From: Prochlorococcus sp. AG-363-A03
GTDB lineage: Bacteria; Cyanobacteriota; Cyanobacteriia; PCC-6307; Cyanobiaceae
Assembly (NCBI GenBank): GCA_003280445.1
Contig: QCEW01000001.1
Location: 52,628 to 116,627, forward strand
Direction: 5' to 3'
DNA length: 64,000 nucleotides
Shown piece by piece: positions 45,639 through 54,606 of this stretch; position 1 is the stretch's first letter; each line of letters opens with the position of its first letter. A model generated the notes under the pieces. It was not told where the DNA came from. It did no database searches and was given only the letters and a program-made list of their open reading frames with translations. The translations under genes and the position numbers were made by a program.

Positions 45639-47216
45639 CTATAGCTGACATAATGGAATTAAATTCAATTCAGAGAGATTTGATTTGTTCTCTATGCTGC
45701 TTTGATTTTGTTGATGCACTTTGATATCACATGGTTTGATGTTATCTATACCTGTTTGTCTACTTAAATCAGCTAATAAGGTGTTGTAGCTAGTTATGGC
45801 AATAATATAACGAACCTCAGAATCAGTTAAATCTCTTTGGTTATTTACAACTTCTCGTTGTGTTGTAATACCTGATTTATATCTAAGCTTAGCTAGTCTG
45901 AGAGACTCTCTTGCCGACAAAACTTCTGTATAAGAAGCAGAAATATTTAGTTTGGCCGACTCTAGTTTGAAGAATACTTCTTCAACTTCTTGTCTGATTT
46001 CAGCTCTTCTAGTTGCAAAATTCAGTTTTGCTTCTTTTGCTTTGCTTTTATTGTAATTGTATAAAGATCTTGAATTGCCTCCATCAAAAATAAACCATGT
46101 TGCATTGAGCCCAATGGTGTTAGAGAAATTGGAGGATGTATTGCTAGTGTTTGGAGATATTTGATTTAACTCACCTTTTGCAAATGAAGAGGTAGATGTA
46201 TTTACGATACTTAATTTTGGTTGGCTAGCAGCAAGTGCAACATTGGCGTTACTGTTATTAATTGATATATCCAATAGGATACTTTCAAGTTCTTCTCGTG
46301 AATTATAAGCAGCAATAATACTATCTTCTAGTGATAGATCCCATATACCTGTTATGAGGGTTTTCGAACCAATTAATGGTGTTACATCTTCTGGAAAATT
46401 AAGTATTTCAGCGAGAGATCTTTGACCTATTTTTTGATCTCCCAATTTTATATTAAATAACTGCTGATCTCTAGCTAATTGAGTTTTGGCTTCTAAAACC
46501 TCTAATTTCGTACCAATACCTGATTCAAATCTAATTTCTGCATCTCTTAATCCTAGAGTAGAGGAATCTATTGATTTTTTGGCTACTTCTATTTCCTCAT
46601 TTGCTTTTTGCAAAACGAAATAACGCTTCTTTGCCTCTAATTTTAAATCTCTCAAAACTATTGAGTACGAATGTTTTGACTTTTCAAAACTATCTCTAGC
46701 TGATGTGATCTCAGGTACTCTCGCAGGATTTATTAAATCCCAACTAATTCGAGCGGATATAGAGGAGCTCAACTGTTTACTTGACGTGTTTTGTATAAGG
46801 CTTGATTCATTGTAATTATTAGATTCAAAATATTGAGGGATGCCATTAGCTGTGAGGTTTAATGTTGGGTACCAGGAAGATAACGAACTTTTTAATAGTG
46901 ATTTAGCTTGGTCAACTCTTTCCAAGTAGATTTTGATAGTTCGATTATTATTTACAAGTATTTTTTCTAATTGATCGAGATTAACTTTTTGATATGTTTT
47001 TACTGATACTTCTCTTGCTCTAGAGGGTAAGAAAAGATCTTCAGGCGAATTTAATTCATATAAGACTCTTTGTCGCTTTTGACTTTGGCTTTTATTGGAT
47101 TCTCCTTTTATCTTTAAATTGGCAGCTATATTTTGCGAACTTGTTGCCCATAAAGGATTTAGCCCAGATATAAATAAACCTGCAACAACTAGAAACTTTC
47201 TCTTCACTCTCCTCAT
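45639..47216 (-). CDS. TolC-family outer-membrane efflux protein
   Basis: ATG 47216 (MRRVKRKFLVVAGLFISG) is chosen because it gives a signal peptide; the longer frame to 47273 overlaps the DUF512 gene. The 525-residue product has two OEP repeats of long coiled helices. Landmarks are RISWDLINPARVPEI (near 180), DAEIRFESGIGTKLEVLEAKTQLARDQ (near 250) and RLAKLRYKSGITTQREVVNNQRDL (near 440). As a TolC-like trimer it would form the outer-membrane channel of type I secretion or efflux. No partner is in the window. Confidence 0.9.
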   Translation of the reverse strand: MRRVKRKFLVVAGLFISGLNPLWATSSQNIAANLKIKGESNKSQSQKRQRVLYELNSPEDLFLPSRAREVSVKTYQKVNLDQLEKILVNNNRTIKIYLERVDQAKSLLKSSLSSWYPTLNLTANGIPQYFESNNYNESSLIQNTSSKQLSSSISARISWDLINPARVPEITSARDSFEKSKHSYSIVLRDLKLEAKKRYFVLQKANEEIEVAKKSIDSSTLGLRDAEIRFESGIGTKLEVLEAKTQLARDQQLFNIKLGDQKIGQRSLAEILNFPEDVTPLIGSKTLITGIWDLSLEDSIIAAYNSREELESILLDISINNSNANVALAASQPKLSIVNTSTSSFAKGELNQISPNTSNTSSNFSNTIGLNATWFIFDGGNSRSLYNYNKSKAKEAKLNFATRRAEIRQEVEEVFFKLESAKLNISASYTEVLSARESLRLAKLRYKSGITTQREVVNNQRDLTDSEVRYIIAITSYNTLLADLSRQTGIDNIKPCDIKVHQQNQSSIENKSNLSELNLIPLCQL

Positions 47217-47253
47217 AGTTATAAGAAAAACTGAGATGGATTTAGTAAAACAA

Positions 47254-48603
47254 TTATGCTTTACCAAGTGCATTGTTCACGATGTCTTGTGCATCATGGA
47301 CAATCCTTATAGACACATTAAGTGACGAAGAGAGCTCTTGAAGAGTCATGTCATCAAGAAAAATTTTTTCACCTTGTCTAAGCATGACGGATGGAAGAAG
47401 TAACTCATCGCCTAATTCTTTTCCTTGTAGTCCTTTTATTAGGTCTTGGCCAGTGAGTAAGCCAGTTACTATTTGTTCTTGCCCCCAATAAGGACTTGGA
47501 AGTCCATAAAGATGCAGTGTGAAATTATTTATTTTATTCAGGCGTTTGCAAGGCATCAGTAATTCATTCTCAACAAGCTTTCCAACAACCCAGCTGCAGG
47601 TTCTCTTTTGATCAATTTTGATAGGTAGATTTCTTGTCGCTTCATCCATCCCTCTCAGAAAACTTCGAATACTTCCTACTCCATTCTCTTTTTGAGGTAA
47701 ATCCTCATAAGAATTTAGTGAGGGTAAAGGTTTCTTTGCTATTAAGTACCATTCGTCAGATAACCAGGCAAAACGGGACCCCGTTGATTTATAAAATATT
47801 TTCTGCATTGGCTCAATTTGATTAATGACTTTTGTCGCGCAATCAGAATCCACAGGTATTAGCCCATCATTCTTGGGACGGAACCTTGTTAACCCAACTG
47901 GAACTATTGCTGCTGAAAGGACTACGGGAAAATCTCCTTGAGCAAAACCATATAAATCGTTAATAGTTCTTTCTAAAGCTTCCCCATCATTTATTTCAGG
48001 GCAAACAACAATTTGAGCATGAATTTGTAGTCTTTTTTCTGAGAACCAAGCTAACTGATTTAAAAGATCAATCGCTTTTGGATTCCTTAATAGTTCGGAC
48101 CTTAAAGAAGGTTCTGTTGCATGCACTGATACAAATAAAGGAGTGAGTCTTTGTTGTTCAATTCTCAGCCAGTCTTGTTCTGAAAGATTTGTAAGTGTTA
48201 AGTAAGAACCATATAAAAAACTTAGTCTATAGTCGTCATCTTTTAGATATAAGCTTTTTCTTTTCCCTGAAGGCTGTTGGTCAATGAAACAAAATGGACA
48301 TTGATTATTGCATTGTTTTAATCCATCAAATAAAGCCTCAGTAAAAGAAAGTCCTAACTCATCATCGCAATCTTTTTCGATTTCAATTATGTGCTTTTTA
48401 CCTTTTTCATCTAATATTGTAAGTTCAATATTTTCTTCAGCAATAAGAAATTTATAATCAATCAGATCTCGTGGTTTTACACCATTAATACTAATTAATT
48501 GATCCCCAACTTCAAATCCAAGCTCCTCGCCTATTGAGCCTTTTTCTATGGAAGCAACAATAGCAGGTTTTATTTTCTTTTTGGTTATTTTTACTGTGCT
48601 CAT
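47254..48603 (-). CDS. DUF512 (TIGR03279) radical-SAM-like protein with PDZ domain
   Basis: The 449-residue protein begins with a PDZ-like domain (about 10-75: ASIEKGSIGEELGFEVGDQLISINGV). A cysteine motif CNNQCPFCFIDQQPSGKRKSLYLKDDDYRLSFLYG (about 97-131) resembles a radical-SAM CxxxCxxC cluster, and a C-terminal DUF512 domain follows. These proteins are common in cyanobacteria and Firmicutes, and their reaction is not known to me. It overlaps the longer tolC-like frame only. Confidence 0.88.
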   Translation of the reverse strand: MSTVKITKKKIKPAIVASIEKGSIGEELGFEVGDQLISINGVKPRDLIDYKFLIAEENIELTILDEKGKKHIIEIEKDCDDELGLSFTEALFDGLKQCNNQCPFCFIDQQPSGKRKSLYLKDDDYRLSFLYGSYLTLTNLSEQDWLRIEQQRLTPLFVSVHATEPSLRSELLRNPKAIDLLNQLAWFSEKRLQIHAQIVVCPEINDGEALERTINDLYGFAQGDFPVVLSAAIVPVGLTRFRPKNDGLIPVDSDCATKVINQIEPMQKIFYKSTGSRFAWLSDEWYLIAKKPLPSLNSYEDLPQKENGVGSIRSFLRGMDEATRNLPIKIDQKRTCSWVVGKLVENELLMPCKRLNKINNFTLHLYGLPSPYWGQEQIVTGLLTGQDLIKGLQGKELGDELLLPSVMLRQGEKIFLDDMTLQELSSSLNVSIRIVHDAQDIVNNALGKA

Positions 48604-48739
48604 TTATGCTCCTAACAATAAAATAAATTTTTATAGATTTCGTGTGGGTTGAAAAAATTAAATTGATCTTGATGAATCATTTTTTTCAATATAATAAATT
48701 TTCAACAAAAAGTACTGAAGAAGCTTTTTTGAAGTATCT

Positions 48740-48774
48740 CTTTTCCTAAGGCTAAAAAACTTTGCCTTGAAAAG
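48740..48774. repeat. Bulged 11-bp hairpin in DUF3120 upstream region
   Basis: CTTTTC-(ct)-AAGGC (48740-48752) pairs with GCCTT-GAAAAG (48764-48774) across an 11-base A-rich loop. The two-base bulge is the only interruption. There is no T-run on either strand. Its right arm lies just upstream of a TATAAT box, so it may be an operator-like DNA palindrome as well as RNA. Confidence 0.4.
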
Positions 48775-48799
48775 CATTGCAATCATTATAATAAAAAAA
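48762..48799 (+). promoter_or_regulatory. Candidate promoter for DUF3120-nadB
   Basis: A perfect TATAAT at 48787-48792 has TTGCCT at 48762-48767, with 19-base spacing, as a weak -35. Transcription would begin near 48799 and make a leader of about 190 bases. AT-rich context makes chance boxes common. Confidence 0.3.
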
Positions 48800-48845
48800 T
48801 TTTAAGAATTTTTTTTAAAACTTTAATATTTGGATTCTGCAGACT

Positions 48846-48946
48846 GCTTGGTTTGGGTATCGACTTGAATGTAAATTCATAGAAGGTTGAGCTGAAAACC
48901 AACTCAGTTTTATTAATTCTGATTTACTCAAACAATCCCACCAAGC
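48846..48946 (+). promoter_or_regulatory. Candidate structured leader before DUF3120-nadB
   Basis: GCTTGGT-(tt)-GGG (48846-48857) pairs with CCC-ACCAAGC (48937-48946), closing an approximately 100-base domain. Inside, TGAAT-GTAA-ATTCA (48866-48879) makes a hairpin with a GNRA-type loop, and GGTT/AACC (48885-48900) may form another. It ends 41 bases before the DUF3120 start. No known riboswitch was recognised. Confidence 0.35.
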
Positions 48947-48987
48947 CCATAAATCAAGAATCGTCCTATCTTTCAAAGCCAAGGACA

Positions 48988-49647
48988 TTGCAATTTTGGG
49001 CTAGCACAATGGTTGTCCTACCTGTTTTTGTTCAGGCTCCATGGGTTCATGTGTTCCCTTTTTCGGCTTTTTTATTTAGTTTTATAATATTTTTTCTTGG
49101 ATTTTATTTACTAAAATTTTGTAGTGATAGATGGTCCTCTGTTGGTTCTTTATTGGTTGGCGTTAGTTGGAGCTGGTTAGGAGGATGTCTTTTTTGGGGA
49201 TGGTTAAGAGCTCATCCTGTTTGGCATTTGCCTGTTGAGTCAATAGCTTTGCCAATAGCAGTAAGCCTCTTAAAGACTCGATGGAAAATTGGAGCTAGTT
49301 TTTATTTGGCATCTCTATTAGGAACGGCTTTTACTGATGTAATGATTGTGTTAACAGGTGTCATGAAGGCTTGGCCCGAAGTTGTAGATGCGCCTTTTTC
49401 AGAGGCATCCAAATTGTTGAGTTTCACGGCGGAACAATTATTGGAACCTTTTTCGTTATTTGCCATTTTTATTGCGGCACTTTTAATAATTTTGATAGCA
49501 AATTGGATGAATCAAAAATCCAAAAGTGAATCTTTATCTTCTGATGCTTGGCTTGTATCAAGTTCAGCTTTAACAACAACCTTATGGGTTGATGGCTTGT
49601 TTTTTGCAACTACATTGATTCAACCTCAATTAAGTGGATTGATCTAA
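48988..49647 (+). CDS. DUF3120 membrane protein
   Basis: The 219-residue protein has about five to six hydrophobic helices (for example 8-30, 28-50, 60-78, 100-120, 155-172) with LFWGWLRAHPVWHLPVESIALPIAV in the middle. I recognise it as the DUF3120 family, which often lies beside nadB in cyanobacteria. Function is unknown; the linkage suggests a role near NAD or quinolinate synthesis or transport. TTG start (MQFWASTMVV). nadB follows by 13 bases. Confidence 0.82.
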   Translation: MQFWASTMVVLPVFVQAPWVHVFPFSAFLFSFIIFFLGFYLLKFCSDRWSSVGSLLVGVSWSWLGGCLFWGWLRAHPVWHLPVESIALPIAVSLLKTRWKIGASFYLASLLGTAFTDVMIVLTGVMKAWPEVVDAPFSEASKLLSFTAEQLLEPFSLFAIFIAALLIILIANWMNQKSKSESLSSDAWLVSSSALTTTLWVDGLFFATTLIQPQLSGLI

Positions 49648-49660
49648 AAATTAATATTTT

Positions 49661-51361
49661 ATGGAATCAAATACTGGCTTCAATAAAAATGAAATTTACT
49701 CAACCAATTGGGATGTAATTGTTATTGGAGCAGGAGCTGCGGGTTTAATGTCTTCTCTTGAATTGCCATCATATCTCAAAATTTTATTGTTAAACCGGAA
49801 CACTAGTAAGCGCTCCTCAAGTAGGTGGGCACAAGGAGGAATGGCTGCTGTTACTCGAATTGAAGATAGCGAGGATATTCATGCTAATGACACAATCAAA
49901 GCTGGGGCAGGCCTTTGTGATTCAGAAGCAGTTCAGATGTTTGTTCATAGTGCTCCGAGATTGGTAGATAGACTTTTGAAACTAGGAATGGAATTTGATA
50001 GAACCTCTGGAAAATTATCTACAACTCTTGAAGCTGCTCACACTCATAGAAGAGTACTTCACGTAAAAGATAGAACTGGTAAGGCATTGGTTGATGTCCT
50101 TAATGAGCAAGTTGATCAAAGAGGTAATGTTCTGCATCAAAGAGGAATAAGAGTTACTCAGATTTGGGTTGAAAGAGGAAAATGTGCTGGGGTACAAGTT
50201 CTAGATGGACCAGCTTTGCGTTGGATCAAAGCAAAGGCAGTTGTTTTAGCTACTGGCGGCGGAGGCCATTTATTTGCCAATACTACAAATCCAACTCAAG
50301 CAGCAGGTGAGGGAATTGCTCTAGCGTGGAAAGCTGGGGCTTGCATAGAAGATCTCGAATTTTTTCAGTTTCACCCAACTGCTCTGAAATTGGATAATGC
50401 GCCTTCGTTTTTGATTTCTGAAGCGGTAAGAGGAGAGGGTGCAGTTTTAGTGGATTCATTCGGCGAGAGTCCCGTAGCTCATCTTGAAGGGAAAGATCTT
50501 GCATCAAGAGATCAAGTCAGCAGAGCATTGTTTCAAGCGATGCAAAAGCAGAAAGTTGATCACATTGGTCTTGATGTTAAATCGATTTCTGTTGAGGATG
50601 TAGAAGCGCGCTTTCCGTCAATTTTTCAAAGGTGCAGAGAGCTTGGCTTAGAACCTTTAAAAGAAGCAATCCCCGTGGCTCCCTCTGCCCATTATTGGAT
50701 GGGTGGTGTCGCTACAAACTTAAAAGCACAAACAAATGTCAAAGGACTTTTCGCAATTGGTGAGGTGGCATGTACTGGCCTGCATGGTGCCAATAGACTT
50801 GCAAGTAATTCATTAATGGAATGTTTGGTCTTTGCAAATCAAATGAGAAATATTGAATTAAATGATTTTATAACTTCCGATATTTCAGGGAATAATTTAA
50901 GTTTTAACAAATCAGATCTTCGCTTTTCTAAGGAGCAAGGAACTAGTTATTTATCAAAAGAAATTGAAAAACTTAGACAATTATGCTGGCGTGAAGCTGG
51001 AGTTGATCGATCACGAAAAGGAATGAATTCTGCTCTTGTAAAAGTTAAACAAGATTATCAAAATCTTTTAAACGAGCCCTTATTAAATTTGGTTTTTTCT
51101 CAGTCAAAATATGAAATTCATGAATTCGAGGAACTTGCTAGGAGAGACCTTAATTTGCTACTTGATTTGAGTAATCGACAAATGTCAAGTTTGCTTATGT
51201 TGGAAGCTTGTTTGTTTCGTGAAGAAAGTAGAGGAGGTCATTTTAGAGATGATTTCCCTACCTCAGTTCCTTTTTGGCAATGTCATACTAGACAAATGAA
51301 GGGAAAGAACATTCATACAAGACCAATTGTCGATCAAGCTGGCTTCCCTAAAAATTTTTAG
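49661..51361 (+). CDS. nadB: L-aspartate oxidase
   Basis: The 566-residue flavoprotein has FAD loop VIGAGAAGLMSSLEL (near 20-34), SSRWAQGGMAAV (near 50-61), HTHRRVLHVKDRTGKALVD (near 127), EFFQFHPTAL (near 233-242) and HGANRLASNSLMECLVF (near 374-390). The helical C-terminal domain (about 430-545) completes the succinate-dehydrogenase/NadB fold. It oxidises aspartate to iminoaspartate for NAD synthesis with NadA. The end overlaps the converging VKOR gene by 14 bases. Confidence 0.97.
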   Translation: MESNTGFNKNEIYSTNWDVIVIGAGAAGLMSSLELPSYLKILLLNRNTSKRSSSRWAQGGMAAVTRIEDSEDIHANDTIKAGAGLCDSEAVQMFVHSAPRLVDRLLKLGMEFDRTSGKLSTTLEAAHTHRRVLHVKDRTGKALVDVLNEQVDQRGNVLHQRGIRVTQIWVERGKCAGVQVLDGPALRWIKAKAVVLATGGGGHLFANTTNPTQAAGEGIALAWKAGACIEDLEFFQFHPTALKLDNAPSFLISEAVRGEGAVLVDSFGESPVAHLEGKDLASRDQVSRALFQAMQKQKVDHIGLDVKSISVEDVEARFPSIFQRCRELGLEPLKEAIPVAPSAHYWMGGVATNLKAQTNVKGLFAIGEVACTGLHGANRLASNSLMECLVFANQMRNIELNDFITSDISGNNLSFNKSDLRFSKEQGTSYLSKEIEKLRQLCWREAGVDRSRKGMNSALVKVKQDYQNLLNEPLLNLVFSQSKYEIHEFEELARRDLNLLLDLSNRQMSSLLMLEACLFREESRGGHFRDDFPTSVPFWQCHTRQMKGKNIHTRPIVDQAGFPKNF

Positions 51362-52289
51362 AGTCTTTGTAATTGGTAAGGTCAGCTAATTCTTCTAGGC
51401 TTTTCACTCCTGAATCAATTGAGCCATTAATTTCCCAAGAAGGGAAACCAGTTATCCCTTTAGCTTCACAAAGTTCTCTTTTGTTGTTAAAACCATCTTT
51501 TGCACACTCAACTAAATTTAATTTTTCTGCAGCTTCTTTCCCGAACATTTCTTTTTGATCATGACAATGTGGACACCAATAAGCGTTATACATAACTGCT
51601 CCTTCTTTTGTTAAATGTTCAGCGAGTTTTATTTTTTCAGGAGAACTTATAGCTATTACCGCAGGTGGCATGCCTGAAATATTATTTGCAACTTCCTTGC
51701 TAGCAGGATCGACTGATGATGACCATATTAGCCCTGCTAAAAGAACTGCTACTGACATAAGAAAACCTCTAAAAAATAATTTACCATAATCTTCCCAACT
51801 GCCTCCAATTATATTTAATAATAGGACTGAAAGTGATATAAGAAAAGAAAGAAGACAGAAAAAACAGAAAGCTTTAATTTTAAATATCATTACTGATATT
51901 AAAATTAAGCTGAAAATAAAAGTAGATGTAGATATATAAAAAGATCCCCACCATGCAACTTTTGAGATATTATTTTTTTGGTTTTTGAGAATAGGTGTTA
52001 ATGGGAATATTGCCATTAATAATATTAATAAATAACTAATTAAACCTATTAATGATAATGGAATAGAGAAATTATTTGTTTGAAAGAAAGTCCCCCAAGG
52101 GCTATTTAAAACTTTATCGCAGCCTCCTAATCCACCTGGACAGTTTAAATTTCCTATGATCCCCCATTTATTTAGTGTTATGGATCCTGTATCTATAACA
52201 CCAACTGTTGATAATATAGCTATTGCAACTCTCGCCCATTTGGAACCTAGATCTTGGCGTCGACGACTCTTTAGTCTTGAAGGTCCCAT
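51348..52289 (-). CDS. Vitamin K epoxide reductase-thioredoxin fusion
   Basis: The 313-residue protein has five or so membrane helices of a VKOR domain (about 15-205) with the loop cysteines in NCPGGLGGCDKV (53-64 region) and the active CFFC (near 141-144). It is fused to a periplasmic or lumenal thioredoxin-like domain with WCPHCHDQKE (near 238). Such cyanobacterial fusions oxidise proteins in the lumen or periplasm, passing electrons to quinone. The C-terminal pair of Cys near CAKDGFNNKRELC is also typical. Confidence 0.94.
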   Translation of the reverse strand: MGPSRLKSRRRQDLGSKWARVAIAILSTVGVIDTGSITLNKWGIIGNLNCPGGLGGCDKVLNSPWGTFFQTNNFSIPLSLIGLISYLLILLMAIFPLTPILKNQKNNISKVAWWGSFYISTSTFIFSLILISVMIFKIKAFCFFCLLSFLISLSVLLLNIIGGSWEDYGKLFFRGFLMSVAVLLAGLIWSSSVDPASKEVANNISGMPPAVIAISSPEKIKLAEHLTKEGAVMYNAYWCPHCHDQKEMFGKEAAEKLNLVECAKDGFNNKRELCEAKGITGFPSWEINGSIDSGVKSLEELADLTNYKDSKNF

Positions 52290-52466
52290 GCAGGTGAATT
52301 TTAAATAATTGAATATTTTTTTATTCTAATGAAGAATTCATTTTAAGTCTGAATAATTTAAATCAATTCTAATGTTCTGTATATTTTAAGAACCATACAT
52401 ATCTGACTGAGTATGAAATATAAACCTCTTTAACTAATCCAATACTAGTAATAGTGATTTATTTAT

Positions 52467-52559
52467 TCAGATTAATTTGATAGCTTTAAGGGCTTTTTGA
52501 ATCAAGAATGCTGCAGAAAGGCCTGCTCCAACAAAAACTAAGTAAAAAAGAATTCCCAT
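52467..52559 (-). CDS. petL: PetL-like cytochrome b6f small subunit
   Basis: A 30-residue frame from ATG 52559 encodes one hydrophobic helix: MGILFYLVFVGAGLSAAFLI followed by QKALKAIKLI. One-helix size and the basic-then-KLI ending match picocyanobacterial cytochrome b6f subunit PetL as I remember it. PetL is a peripheral stabilising subunit. Identity is tentative because peptides this short are hard to assign by eye. Confidence 0.5.
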   Translation of the reverse strand: MGILFYLVFVGAGLSAAFLIQKALKAIKLI

Positions 52560-52621
52560 TTGATTTAAATTTCTCCACTAATAATAGAACATCAGTCCTT
52601 TATCGTTTGAATTTATTAATT

Positions 52622-53023
52622 TTAATCTTGAATATATTGTTTACCAGTGATCAGGCATTGCTCTGCTCGCTGTAGTTCACGACCAATGTAAATCGCATGA
52701 TCTAAATGACTGATGGGGAATGGACCATGACCCTCGGAGATTTGAATACCTAATTGCTTGGCACTCTTCCCTCTATAAATATTGTTTGGTTGATTTCTAC
52801 TTTTTGTTTTACACCCAATTGGTTCTCCGGTCTCTGGATCAATAGCGCGACCTTTTTGATCGATATCATTTAAATAATGTTCAAGTATTAACTCATTCGT
52901 TTTGGGTTCAATTTTTATTAAGAAATAACCTTTTGGGTCAAGCTCTATTTGCCGCTTGGATAATTTAGCGTCTAAAAGCTTTATTGAGTTAATTAAGTCT
53001 TCTTGGAGATCTAGATTGTTCAT
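52622..53023 (-). CDS. DUF4346 domain protein
   Basis: The 133-residue protein is soluble. It has LDPKGYFLIKIEPKTNELILEHYLND (about 29-54), then EGHGPFPISHLDHAIYIGRELQRAEQCL (about 98-125), the DUF4346 signature known from cyanobacteria, where it is sometimes linked to dihydropteroate synthase-like proteins. Role unknown. It lies between the 88-aa gene and the PetL-like peptide on the same strand. Confidence 0.8.
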   Translation of the reverse strand: MNNLDLQEDLINSIKLLDAKLSKRQIELDPKGYFLIKIEPKTNELILEHYLNDIDQKGRAIDPETGEPIGCKTKSRNQPNNIYRGKSAKQLGIQISEGHGPFPISHLDHAIYIGRELQRAEQCLITGKQYIQD

Positions 53024-53104
53024 TTCTTTAATTTACAAATTAAAAAGAAGATACACAAGTCACTTATTCTGCAGTCATTAAATTTTTAGATTTCCTGCAA
53101 AAAA

Positions 53105-53371
53105 TTATCCTGAAATAAAACTTTTTAAGATTAAAAATATAAGCAGGTTGATAAAAATAAAAGATAAATAAACAATACCTGGATTTTTTAGGCCTGCTGG
53201 TGCTGTTAGTTCATAGCCAAAAAGAGTAATAACACCTTGAGTCCCTTTATCTTTATAACTAAAAATCCCTTGAGCAAAGAAAGGTTTTTCTTCATTAGAA
53301 TCGACTGTATCTTTCTCGGTGGAAAGTGATTTATTGGTCTCAGGAGAATCTAGTAAATTGTTATCTGTCAT
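53105..53371 (-). CDS. Hypothetical one-helix membrane protein
   Basis: The 88-residue protein has an acidic disordered N-terminus (1-30), then GIFSYKDKGTQGVITLFGYELTAPAGLKNPG and a terminal helix IVYLSFIFINLLIFLILKSFI (about 67-86). The tail-anchored layout suggests a membrane-bound partner in the photosynthetic apparatus, but no family is known to me. It is the first gene in a minus-strand group running down to 52467. Confidence 0.65.
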   Translation of the reverse strand: MTDNNLLDSPETNKSLSTEKDTVDSNEEKPFFAQGIFSYKDKGTQGVITLFGYELTAPAGLKNPGIVYLSFIFINLLIFLILKSFISG

Positions 53372-53402
53372 TGAGATTCAGTCTTTAATTTGTCTGAAGT
53401 TA

Positions 53403-54584
53403 CTATGTATTTGATAGTTTTGGCTCTTCAAACTTAAAAGGTACTTCATTATTTGTAGCGTTTATTTGATCAAGCATTAACTTATTTGCTCTTGGTAGCC
53501 ATTCTCTAATTAATGAATCCATAGGTAAGTTGTACCATCTATGAAGACTTGCATTGGGTTTAGCAATAAAACCTCTTCGTTTTTTGTGACTACCTCCTGC
53601 TCCAGGGTCAAAATATTTTATTTTATTAGCTATTGCCCACTCAATCGGGGAATAATAACAAGCTTCAAAATGTAAATTATCTATATTTTTTTCTGCACCC
53701 CAATATCGTCCCCAAAGCATATTTTCGTTTTTCACGCATAAGGACATTCCAATTGTTTTATCAATACCTTCTTCTTTTGCGTCAAATAAAACAATATTTT
53801 CTTTGAGTTCTGTTGATCTAAGTTCAGTGAAAAATGATTCCGTGAGGTATTTACTTCCCCATACTCCCCATCTTGAACAATGAAGCTGATAAAAATAATG
53901 CATTTTTTTTAAATTCATTACATCTATTTGAGACCCACTAAGAGCTTCAACTTTTACTCCACATTTTTTTATGCTTTCTCTTTCTCTCTTAATATTTCTA
54001 CGTTGATTGGAATTGAATTTTTGTAAAAAATCAGAAAAACTTTTTTCTTCATTCAATGTCAACAGACTTTGTTGGTTGACCCACTTAGCGCAATTTAGAG
54101 ATTCAGCTACTTTCATCCATTTAGGATCTACATACAAAAAATTACAACTAAGAATTCCATTTTGTTTGGCAAAACTATCAATTTCTGAGATTAATATTTG
54201 TGTGAGGTCTCTATCATTAACTCCTTCTGCAAACAGAAAGCGATAACCCTCTATTGGACTTAAGGGACTCATCCCTATTAGCTTGGGATAATATTGAAGT
54301 CCCATATCTTGAGCTAGTTGAACAAAGGCATTATCAAAAATAAATTCTCCATAACTATGAGATTTAAGATAGAGAGGTGCACATGCAATTAAATTATTTT
54401 CACTCCACGCAGAGAGAAATAATGGTTGCCATCCATATTTTGTACTAACACTTTTTGATCTTTCTAATGCATTCAACCAATCCCATTTATAAAAAGGAGT
54501 TGAATTTCCTTTTAAGAAATTATTCCAAATAATTTTTGGAATTTCTTGGATTGTGGCATGCCATTTGATTTTTATATTGTTCAT
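53403..54584 (-). CDS. FemAB-like (GNAT fold) N-acyltransferase
   Basis: The 393-residue protein matches the FemAB_like/PF04339-type family. It has IPKIIWNNFLKGNSTPFYKWDWLNALE at the start, SNQRRNIKRERESIKKCGVKVE (near 195), and GRYWGAEKNIDNLHFEACYYSPIEWAIANKIKYFDPGAGGSHKKRRGF (near 293-340). Relatives are predicted peptidoglycan or aminoacyl-transfer enzymes; the exact reaction is unproven. Length is normal. Confidence 0.85.
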   Translation of the reverse strand: MNNIKIKWHATIQEIPKIIWNNFLKGNSTPFYKWDWLNALERSKSVSTKYGWQPLFLSAWSENNLIACAPLYLKSHSYGEFIFDNAFVQLAQDMGLQYYPKLIGMSPLSPIEGYRFLFAEGVNDRDLTQILISEIDSFAKQNGILSCNFLYVDPKWMKVAESLNCAKWVNQQSLLTLNEEKSFSDFLQKFNSNQRRNIKRERESIKKCGVKVEALSGSQIDVMNLKKMHYFYQLHCSRWGVWGSKYLTESFFTELRSTELKENIVLFDAKEEGIDKTIGMSLCVKNENMLWGRYWGAEKNIDNLHFEACYYSPIEWAIANKIKYFDPGAGGSHKKRRGFIAKPNASLHRWYNLPMDSLIREWLPRANKLMLDQINATNNEVPFKFEEPKLSNT

Positions 54585-54606
54585 TTATTTTATACTAAAT
54601 CTATAT

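Larger units (their letters stand above)
48604..48987. other. 384-base spacer between divergent DUF512 and DUF3120 genes
   Basis: No protein gene is seen. It holds a bulged hairpin (48740-48774), a TATAAT box (48787-48792) and a possible structured leader (48846-48946), each described separately. The rest is AT-rich sequence without recognisable signals. Confidence 0.6.

Noticed and set aside
47217..47273. Longer start of the TolC-like protein
   Set aside because: It overlaps the upstream DUF512 gene and spoils the signal peptide that begins at ATG 47216.
48740..48946. 6S RNA or SRP RNA gene
   Set aside because: It lacks the long central-bubble helix of 6S RNA and the conserved GGAA tetraloop region of SRP RNA.
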